Source of the DNA: Robiginitomaculum sp. | GTDB lineage: Bacteria > Pseudomonadota > Alphaproteobacteria > Caulobacterales > Maricaulaceae | NCBI GenBank assembly: GCA_016765135.1 | Contig: JAESQN010000012.1 | Coordinates: 1 to 38,232, forward strand | Length of the DNA stretch: 38,232 bases | Direction: 5' to 3' | Part shown: one piece after another, positions 32,260 through 38,232 of the stretch | How positions within the stretch are numbered: position 1 is the stretch's first letter | Layout: every line of letters starts with the position of its first letter | Notes under the pieces: model-generated | Databases searched by the model: none | The model's input: only the letters and a program-made list of their open reading frames with translations | What the model was told of the DNA's origin: nothing | Made by a program: the position numbers and the translations under genes

Positions 32260-34287
32260 ATGAGACTCTCCAAAACCCTCCCTCTCCTGCTCATTGGCTT
32301 GGCCCAAAGTCAGCTTAGCTATGCCAATGATGATGAAATAAGTGATGATGAAATAATTGTGACCGCTAAGAGGTACGCCGAACCTGCCAAGAATTATGCA
32401 GGTAGTGTGTCTGTGTTGAGTGCGGGGCGCCTGCAAAAAATATCTGCCGTACATCCGGCGGAAGCCCTGAACGAAATCGCGGGTGTCAATATTCACCGGG
32501 GTAGCGGGCAAGAGCATCTGACCGCTATTCGCTCGCCCGTGCTTACAGGCGGTGCGGGGGCTGGCTCGTTTTTATATCTGGAGGACGGTGTGCCTTTGCG
32601 TGCGGCGGGCTTTGCCAATGTCAACGGCTTGTTCGAGGGTGCGCTTGAGTTGGCGGGTGGTGTGGAAGTTACAAAAGGCCCCGGCAGTGTGCTTTACGGC
32701 TCCAATGCCGTACATGGTTTGGTTAATATTTTGTCCCAAACCCCGAGCCAATCCAGGGGGTTATCTCTGGATTTACTTGGGAATGAACTGGGCTATGTCC
32801 GGTTGAAAACATCTTTTAGCGGTGCGGCACTCTCAGGCCGTTACCGTCTGTCCGGTAGCTTTGCCACAGATCCAGGCTTTCGTGCCGATTCGGGGTTTGA
32901 CCAACAAAAAATTCAACTGCGCCATGATGTGCAAGCAGGTGAATGGGCCGTAAAAACTCTGGCAAGCTTTCAAAACCTCAACCAGGAAACTGCCGGGTTC
33001 ATCACGGGTGTAGATGCATTTAGAGACCCGGTACTCGCCGCCAGCAACCCGAACCCTGAAGCATTTCGCGACGGCAGAACAGCGCGCATCGCCGTACATC
33101 TTAACAAGGCGGTAAGCGAAAATGGCCGGGTTTCTTTCATCCCCTATGCCCGTTCGGTTGATCTGACATTCTTGCGCCATTTCGTTCCAGGACAAGCATT
33201 GGAAGAAAGCGGTCACAAAAGCATTGGCCTGCTCAGCAGTTACGAAAACCAAAGCGCATTTGGTCGTTATACTCTGGGTTTTGACGCCGAATACACCAAA
33301 GGTTTTACCCGCGAATTTCAATCAGGCCCAAGTGTATTTTCGTTTATCCAAGGTGAGCATTATGATTACGAAATCGACGCCGTCGTGCTGTCACCCTATG
33401 TGCAAACCCGGTTTGAATTGGGTGCCCGCACCAAAATTAATGTTGGTGCACGGGCTGATTACACGGCCTACACCTATGACAACCAGATCGACAATGGCAG
33501 CTTTGGGCGTTTCTTGCGCGTTGCAGACCGGCAAGACGATTATTTCACCATCTCGCCGAAACTGGGCATTACACATGACCTCAATGAGAACATAACTCTG
33601 TATAGCCGCCTGGCCCGTGGTAGCCGTGCGCCGCAAGTTAGCGATGTCTATAGCCTACAGATCAACCAAACACCCGGCACTATCAAACCAGAAACCCTGG
33701 ATAGTCTGGAGTTCGGTCTGAAAGGAAATGCCGGCCAACTCAATATAGAGGCGGCGGTTTTTGCTATGCGCAAGGACAATTTTTTCTTCAGAAATGCCAA
33801 CGGGTTTAATGTAGAAAACGGCAAGACCAGGCATGTGGGCATAGAGGTCGAGTTCAATATGCCGTTGAGCCGGCATATTGATCTGTCCGGCGGCGTGACC
33901 TTGGCCAACCACACCTATGCTTTCACGGATATTGTGGGCTCGCCCTCCAGTTCCATCACCGAGGGTGACCAAGTGGACAGCGCCCCAAATACGCTCGGCT
34001 TTATGCAGATGACTGCGAAACCAATTGATAGTTTGAACGTATCCCTGAAATGGCAACATGTAGGTAGTTATTACACCGACCCAGGCAATACGGCGAAATA
34101 CGAAGGACATGACATATTCACACTGCGCGGTCAATATGATGTCAGCCAGCGTATCAGCCTTTATGGTCGCGTCGATAATATTTTTGACACCGCCTTTGCC
34201 AACCGCGCCGATTTCGCATTTGGCAGCAATCGCTTCTTCCCAGGAAGGCCCAGAACCGTATTTTTTGGTATAAGTTTCAAGGATTAA
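32260..34287 (+). CDS. TonB-dependent outer-membrane receptor
   Basis: 675 residues. Signal peptide MRLSKTLPLLLIGLAQSQLSYA, then the TonB box DEIIVTAKR, plug domain (about 40-155: SVLSAGRLQKISAVHPAEALN, GVNIHRGSGQEH, YLEDGVPLRAAGF, VEVTKGPGSVLYGSNAVHGLVNI) and a 22-strand-type barrel to the C-terminus, which ends FFGISFKD rather than at an aromatic residue. Imports a siderophore, cobalamin or other large ligand using TonB energy; the ligand cannot be told. Just before the TonB box a 15-bp tandem duplication gives DDEISDDEI. No transporter or regulator of uptake is adjacent. Confidence 0.94.
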   Translation: MRLSKTLPLLLIGLAQSQLSYANDDEISDDEIIVTAKRYAEPAKNYAGSVSVLSAGRLQKISAVHPAEALNEIAGVNIHRGSGQEHLTAIRSPVLTGGAGAGSFLYLEDGVPLRAAGFANVNGLFEGALELAGGVEVTKGPGSVLYGSNAVHGLVNILSQTPSQSRGLSLDLLGNELGYVRLKTSFSGAALSGRYRLSGSFATDPGFRADSGFDQQKIQLRHDVQAGEWAVKTLASFQNLNQETAGFITGVDAFRDPVLAASNPNPEAFRDGRTARIAVHLNKAVSENGRVSFIPYARSVDLTFLRHFVPGQALEESGHKSIGLLSSYENQSAFGRYTLGFDAEYTKGFTREFQSGPSVFSFIQGEHYDYEIDAVVLSPYVQTRFELGARTKINVGARADYTAYTYDNQIDNGSFGRFLRVADRQDDYFTISPKLGITHDLNENITLYSRLARGSRAPQVSDVYSLQINQTPGTIKPETLDSLEFGLKGNAGQLNIEAAVFAMRKDNFFFRNANGFNVENGKTRHVGIEVEFNMPLSRHIDLSGGVTLANHTYAFTDIVGSPSSSITEGDQVDSAPNTLGFMQMTAKPIDSLNVSLKWQHVGSYYTDPGNTAKYEGHDIFTLRGQYDVSQRISLYGRVDNIFDTAFANRADFAFGSNRFFPGRPRTVFFGISFKD

Positions 34288-34380
34288 AGCGGGTATATTA
34301 AATTCCAATTGTTGCTAGAATACTCTAATATAATTTCCTCTGGGCCAGTTTTATCTAAGGCTATAGTTTCCCTTCAAACT

Positions 34381-34572
34381 CATTACCCCTCACCTTGTTC
34401 CTCTCCCAAAAGGAGAGGAGACGGTGTCTTTGCCAATTCTTGAGTCGAAAATTTAGAGGTTTCCACTATTTTTTGCAGCTGTTTCAGTATATATTGAGCT
34501 TAATATCAAACAAAGAAAAACTGTAACGTGGTCTCCTCTCCTTTTGGGAGAGGAACAAGGTGAGGGGTAATG
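34381..34572. repeat. Long palindromic repeat, copy 2 (MITE/REP-like)
   Basis: Arms 34381-34422 and 34531-34572 are perfect 42-nt reverse complements and match the arms of the 14184-14361 copy. After the left arm both copies share ACGGTGT, then the 108-nt centre is unrelated and AT-rich. Lies between the convergent TonB receptor and the large outer-membrane protein gene. The remainder of 34288-34694 holds the terminator at 34633-34663 and nothing else that I recognise. Confidence 0.85.
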
Positions 34573-34632
34573 GGGGTGTAGGACGTAGCAGAGTGTCAAA
34601 GGCATCTAATTTTCAAGTATCTTGGGTACACA

Positions 34633-34663
34633 CAAAAAAATGGGCGACTTTTGCAAGCCGCCC
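34633..34663 (-). terminator. Rho-independent terminator of the large outer-membrane protein gene
   Basis: Read on the minus strand: GGGCGGCTT, loop, AAGTCGCCC (one mismatch in a 9-bp stem, 34642-34663), followed by ATTTTTTT. It lies 32 bp past the stop codon of the gene at 34695-37913. Confidence 0.85.
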
Positions 34664-34694
34664 GAGTTGTGTGAATGTGAGACGTAAGTCAGAC

Positions 34695-37600
34695 TTACGG
34701 CGCCGGATCATGGTTTAATATGTCCGGCGGCGAAATTTCTTCCTTACGCCCCCCTATTCTGCCCCCGCCATCCTTGTCTAAAAGGGTGTTAGGTGCAGAA
34801 TTCTGTTGGGCCATTTGGACAATTTTTGTCGAAATGGCGGCTATATTGACCCTAGCCATGAGGTCTTCCGCCTCGGCCAGGTTAATGAGAATAGGTTTGG
34901 TGCCCGGTTCACTGTCCGGCGCTCCTGTCTTCTTGATGACAAGCTGGTATTCACCCGAAGGCAGATCATCAAATGCGAATTGTCCGAAACTGGTGGCAAA
35001 AGCCTTGAAACTGGCATCAGTTTGCGTATCCGTAAGCTCAAGTTTTGCGCCTTCAAGCCTGTGTTCGCCTTTATTATAGGCCCCATCACCATTGGTATCC
35101 ACAAAGGCAAAACCCAAAACTTGTCCCCGCTGCACGATGGGCAGCGGCACATCCGTGATACTGCCATCGTGAATGCTGGCTTTGGTGGAAATATCGTCAG
35201 CCAGACTAAACCCGAGCGGCAGGCTACGTCCGTCAACTTGCAATTCATGGATGCCAGTTTTGATGTTTTGTATCGTGTAATAGCCGGACGCATCGGTGCG
35301 CAGGCCTAGTCTCGTACCTTTTACGCGCACCAACACGCCGCCAATGCCCGGCTCATCATCTTGCCTGATACCGTCACGGTTTTTATCCAGGAACGCCCTG
35401 CCCTTTAACACACCGCTTCCGCCCTTGCTTTCATGAAATTTGCGCTTTTCGTTAAAGTCGAAACGCCCTTTCAGGAAAACGCCGAGCCGTTGATTACCTT
35501 GCAAATCATTGCGGTATGACAACCCCAAAGACATGTTTTTGTTGATCTTGAGCGTGCGCCCCAAGGAGACTGTCAAAAATGTGTCAGATCTATCTTCGGC
35601 ATTACCGGAAAAATTTTGTAAAATGCCCAAGCTGGCTTTGAGTGTGGTTTTCTCGCCAAGAACACGCCCGGAATCGAGATTTGCCACGACACCGCCGCGT
35701 ATAAGATTCCCCGTATCGCTCCAGGACGCCGAAACAGATGGCGCGATGCTCAACCTGGCATCCTTTGGCAAACCCAATCTATAAGGTTTAGCCGTAAGTT
35801 GGGCATCAATGCGCTGAACACGGTCGGCGCCGTCTGTGCGGATTGACGAGAATTGAGCGCGGGCCGTCGCATATTTGGTATCCTGGAACACACGGGCCGT
35901 AACTTGGTCGCCTGTTTCCGTGCTACCGTCCGCCAGCTTTTGGGTGTAGGCGGCAAAATCGGCGGAAATATTGGTGCCGGTTTTGCGCAAAGATGTATTG
36001 AGTGATACGCCGTAATTGCTGATTGATGTGTTCTCTGTGCCCGAAGTAAACAAACCGCTTCTGGTTTGGCTGATACGTGCGGAAATAGCCGGGCGTTCCA
36101 GCGGGCCTAAAATTTGCCCCGTCGTCAATTGCAAAGCGGCACCATATGTGGCGAAGTCCTGCCCGCGTTCGCGAGTGTCCGGCACCAATTGCTGGTTCAC
36201 AGCATTGGGGTCTTGCTGGATTAAATCTTCCGCGTCCAGATCCGAGCGCAGGAATTCTGCGCCGTCGTATTGGGCAAAAGCTTCAACATTGACTTTTCTG
36301 CCAGGCGTATAACGGGCATTGATGCTGGCGCGGGCGTCTACGGATTTCTCTCTGGCCGCACCGTTGAAATATCCAATATCGGCCCTGGCATTCCAGTTTA
36401 GTTTTTTGTCACGTTTGCGGCCCAACCGACCACTAATGGCGGATAACACCGCCATTTTATCATCGCTTAAACCGTCTGCCTTATAGGACAAGCCCGCTTC
36501 CCAGCCGTCTTTCGAGGCATAGCGGGCACCAGCAGCCACTCCGCTAAATTTCAGGCGGTTTTGATCTTCGCTAATTTTGCTGGAGCCAGACGTAGGGACA
36601 CCCGCCGCCAAAGCCCATCTGCCTTTGTCGTTTTCCTTGGCATAACTAATGCCTCTAATACGGCGAAGGCCGACCCCGTCAAGTTCACGCAGATCGGCTG
36701 AATAATCACCAAGAGAACCATAACCGCCCTTGACATGGGCGTAATCGAGGGAGAGCCACGACGGTTCGGCCTCCGCTATACTGCCAGGTAAATCCGGGAC
36801 TTCGTATCGCAATCGCCCGTTAAATCCCTTGGCCCTGAAATCCGTACTAACGGTGTTGAGCGTATCCGTTCCAATATTTAACTCAATAGTTTCAAAGGTT
36901 AGCGGTGTGTTCTTAGTGAGATCAGTGATCTTTCCTGTTGGAGATATCACATCTTTGAGCCGTCCATCAAGATTGATGTTTATGCGCGATGCACCGCCTT
37001 CAACGTCGATATTCGTCCCGGTCAAGGTTTCGATCGTACCAAGCGGCAACAGCAAATTAATAGGGTCGATATAGGTGATATCACGGGTGACACCAACCGG
37101 GCGGTCGTTCAGTTTAACCAACCCGGTGTCCAAATTTAGCTCGAAAACCGCGCTATCCTGAGAACGTTCAACACGGATAGACGTGCCACCGTCGATGATT
37201 TGCACACTGTGACCAAGCTCTCTGGCTATGGGGCGCAGGGGCAGCAGCATAACCGAACCAATAGCCCTTGGCCCCGGTTCCACATTACCGAGCGGGATAT
37301 CATTAACGAATATCTCGAACCCCGTAGCTACCTTCAAACGTGGGTCGAGTTCAAAATTGATCCGCTTTTCGTCCTGGTCAATTTTGCCGATAGCACCCGA
37401 CATAACCGCAATAGCATTGGGGGTGAGGTTTATCTTCCCTACGCTTATTTCGCCGTAATGGCTTAGCTTGCCAAGGGTGCGGCCATTTGCTTTGACAATT
37501 CCGGTTTCAGTATAAAGCTCCATGACCGTGCCGTCCTGGGAGCGGCGAACAACCAGCACACCTTCATTAATATTATACTCAAATTCATTATTGAGAGCTT

Positions 37601-37913
37601 TGAAAATAGGCTCGGCCCGCACATAAAACTTGCCGTCCTCTCCGGTGCTAACATCCGCTTTCAAGACTTCGCCCTCAAGATTGACCTGAAATTCCGGAGC
37701 CAATTCGGCCATCAATACTGGTATTTCCTGAATTGTTTCGGGTTTTACTTCTTGTGCATAAGCTACTGGTGAAGCTATTACGAACAGGCAAGCGAACAGG
37801 CTGAGTAAGAAAATACCCAGTTTTTTCAGGCTATTAACGCCGTTATGTGTGGTGAGGCCCCTTAGGGCCTTTCCGGCATATTCTGGGTCATTTGATGAGC
37901 CATATCTGTTCAT
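34695..37913 (-). CDS. Large predicted outer-membrane beta-barrel protein with SdrD-B-like repeats
   Basis: 1072 residues from ATG 37913. The frame stays open to GTG 38132 through a palindromic element, so the start is uncertain. Signal peptide with hydrophobic core 31-50 and AYA-Q cleavage near 53. Two homologous segments follow (about 94-193 and 218-320; compare VVRRSQDGTVMELYTETGIV with IRVERSQDSAVFELNLDTGLV), similar in pattern to copper-amine-oxidase N-terminal-like stalk domains. About 330-825 is Gly/Ser-rich alternating sequence typical of beta-barrels (GVGLRRIRGISYA, GLSYRNDLQGNQRLGVFLKG). Two C-terminal SdrD-B/carboxypeptidase-regulatory-like domains start at about 832 and 930, each with a DxNxDG loop (DKNRDG, DTNGDG). 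Usher-like secretion pores combine a barrel with such domains, but no pilin or chaperone gene is visible. Function unknown. Confidence 0.75.
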   Translation of the reverse strand: MNRYGSSNDPEYAGKALRGLTTHNGVNSLKKLGIFLLSLFACLFVIASPVAYAQEVKPETIQEIPVLMAELAPEFQVNLEGEVLKADVSTGEDGKFYVRAEPIFKALNNEFEYNINEGVLVVRRSQDGTVMELYTETGIVKANGRTLGKLSHYGEISVGKINLTPNAIAVMSGAIGKIDQDEKRINFELDPRLKVATGFEIFVNDIPLGNVEPGPRAIGSVMLLPLRPIARELGHSVQIIDGGTSIRVERSQDSAVFELNLDTGLVKLNDRPVGVTRDITYIDPINLLLPLGTIETLTGTNIDVEGGASRININLDGRLKDVISPTGKITDLTKNTPLTFETIELNIGTDTLNTVSTDFRAKGFNGRLRYEVPDLPGSIAEAEPSWLSLDYAHVKGGYGSLGDYSADLRELDGVGLRRIRGISYAKENDKGRWALAAGVPTSGSSKISEDQNRLKFSGVAAGARYASKDGWEAGLSYKADGLSDDKMAVLSAISGRLGRKRDKKLNWNARADIGYFNGAAREKSVDARASINARYTPGRKVNVEAFAQYDGAEFLRSDLDAEDLIQQDPNAVNQQLVPDTRERGQDFATYGAALQLTTGQILGPLERPAISARISQTRSGLFTSGTENTSISNYGVSLNTSLRKTGTNISADFAAYTQKLADGSTETGDQVTARVFQDTKYATARAQFSSIRTDGADRVQRIDAQLTAKPYRLGLPKDARLSIAPSVSASWSDTGNLIRGGVVANLDSGRVLGEKTTLKASLGILQNFSGNAEDRSDTFLTVSLGRTLKINKNMSLGLSYRNDLQGNQRLGVFLKGRFDFNEKRKFHESKGGSGVLKGRAFLDKNRDGIRQDDEPGIGGVLVRVKGTRLGLRTDASGYYTIQNIKTGIHELQVDGRSLPLGFSLADDISTKASIHDGSITDVPLPIVQRGQVLGFAFVDTNGDGAYNKGEHRLEGAKLELTDTQTDASFKAFATSFGQFAFDDLPSGEYQLVIKKTGAPDSEPGTKPILINLAEAEDLMARVNIAAISTKIVQMAQQNSAPNTLLDKDGGGRIGGRKEEISPPDILNHDPAP

Positions 37914-38129
37914 CCGGGCAGGCGCGTGCCGCAGGGCGATGCCAAAGCATCGGACAAGGCGCGCAACGCACCCGGTGGACAGATATGGCTCACCGAAGGC
38001 TGGTTTCTCCCGCACGCTGGACGTCGTTGACCCCCGATTGTGGCCAATAAGGCCACTGCACGTGGCCCGCCTAGCCAGCGAACGGGAGAAACCAGTCAAA
38101 TGGCCCAGAATATGCCGGAAAGGCCCTAA
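37862..38129. repeat. 268-bp structured element with three long stems
   Basis: The outer arms 37862-37894 and 38097-38129 are reverse complements over 33 nt with one mismatch. Inside are two further perfect 13-bp stems side by side: 37897-37909 with 37979-37991, and 38000-38012 with 38083-38095. The first inner arm carries a tip hairpin CGATGC/GCATCG; the second carries GCTGG/CCAGC (38016-38020, 38075-38079) and TGGCC/GGCCA (38041-38055). Overall a three-way junction. It covers the 5' end of the large outer-membrane protein gene. 38130-38232 beyond it shows no recognisable gene; an open minus-strand frame entering from the right edge stops inside the element. Confidence 0.85.
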
Positions 38130-38232
38130 CACTCGGGGGCTTCCATGCGCTGGCGGCAGGTTGCATCATACGCACATTGGGCTTTTTGCCTAACGGGTAC
38201 AGCAGACCAACCACCGCGCAAGGAATTATATA

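Noticed and set aside
33655-34308. 217-codon minus-strand frame opposite the TonB receptor 3' half
   Set aside because: No motif; antisense to a clearly coding barrel region.
37849-38193. Plus-strand open frame of 114 codons over the structured element
   Set aside because: It runs through the palindromic stems on the opposite strand, is rich in Arg/Pro with no domain, and is best explained by the symmetry of the element.
38130-38232. Minus-strand open frame entering from the right edge, ending at a stop inside the element (…PFDWFLPFAG)
   Set aside because: About 34 codons before the element and no recognisable motif; cannot be told from noise without the sequence beyond the edge.

Overview
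The window looks like a chromosomal segment of an alphaproteobacterium with moderate GC. The evidence is gene order and protein type: ispDF fusion, dusB, ntrB-ntrC-ntrY-ntrX, trkA, hfq, hflX and mazG, followed by ccmABCD/ccmE, rlpA, a D,D-carboxypeptidase, tmk, holB, tatD and a PhnP-like metallo-hydrolase. This synteny is widespread in Rhizobiales, Caulobacterales and Hyphomonadales relatives. The genus cannot be fixed from the sequence alone. All identifications rest on motif reading; no database search was run.

Layout. Positions 1-550 hold an accessory scrap: a possible transposase tail and a small excisionase-type helix-turn-helix gene, beside a tRNA-Thr gene. Positions 816-2467 carry pncC and ispDF on the minus strand, diverging from a long plus-strand run (2495-14133): dusB-ntrB-ntrC, ntrY-ntrX, trkA, trkH, hfq, hflX. 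This run links nitrogen and redox sensing to potassium uptake and RNA-based control. Convergent to it are mazG and ccmDCBA (14424-17413), with ccmE divergent from ccmA. A repeat-rich patch (17984-18424) with tRNA-Ser separates this from the cell-envelope and DNA-metabolism group rlpA, dac, tmk, holB, tatD, MBL hydrolase (18734-24529).

The second half is more accessory. Positions 24709-29900 form a tight five-gene operon: ABC ATPase, ABC permease, a membrane-anchored amidohydrolase with a C-terminal CIA30-like domain, and a DesK/DesR-like two-component pair. After it come a secreted C39-like protein, a coniferyl-aldehyde-dehydrogenase-like enzyme divergent from a TonB-dependent receptor, and a very large predicted outer-membrane protein on the minus strand.

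Most notable points: (1) a 268-bp element at 37862-38129 with a 33-bp closing stem and two 13-bp inner stems (a three-way junction) at the 5' end of the large outer-membrane protein gene; (2) an NtrC that has lost about 30 residues including the sigma-54 contact loop and has a damaged Walker B motif; (3) two copies of one long palindromic repeat family (14184-14361, 34381-34572) and a separate palindromic element (17984-18198) next to a duplicated 3' end of tRNA-Ser; (4) the ABC/amidohydrolase/DesKR operon with a perfect 12-bp palindrome in its upstream region.
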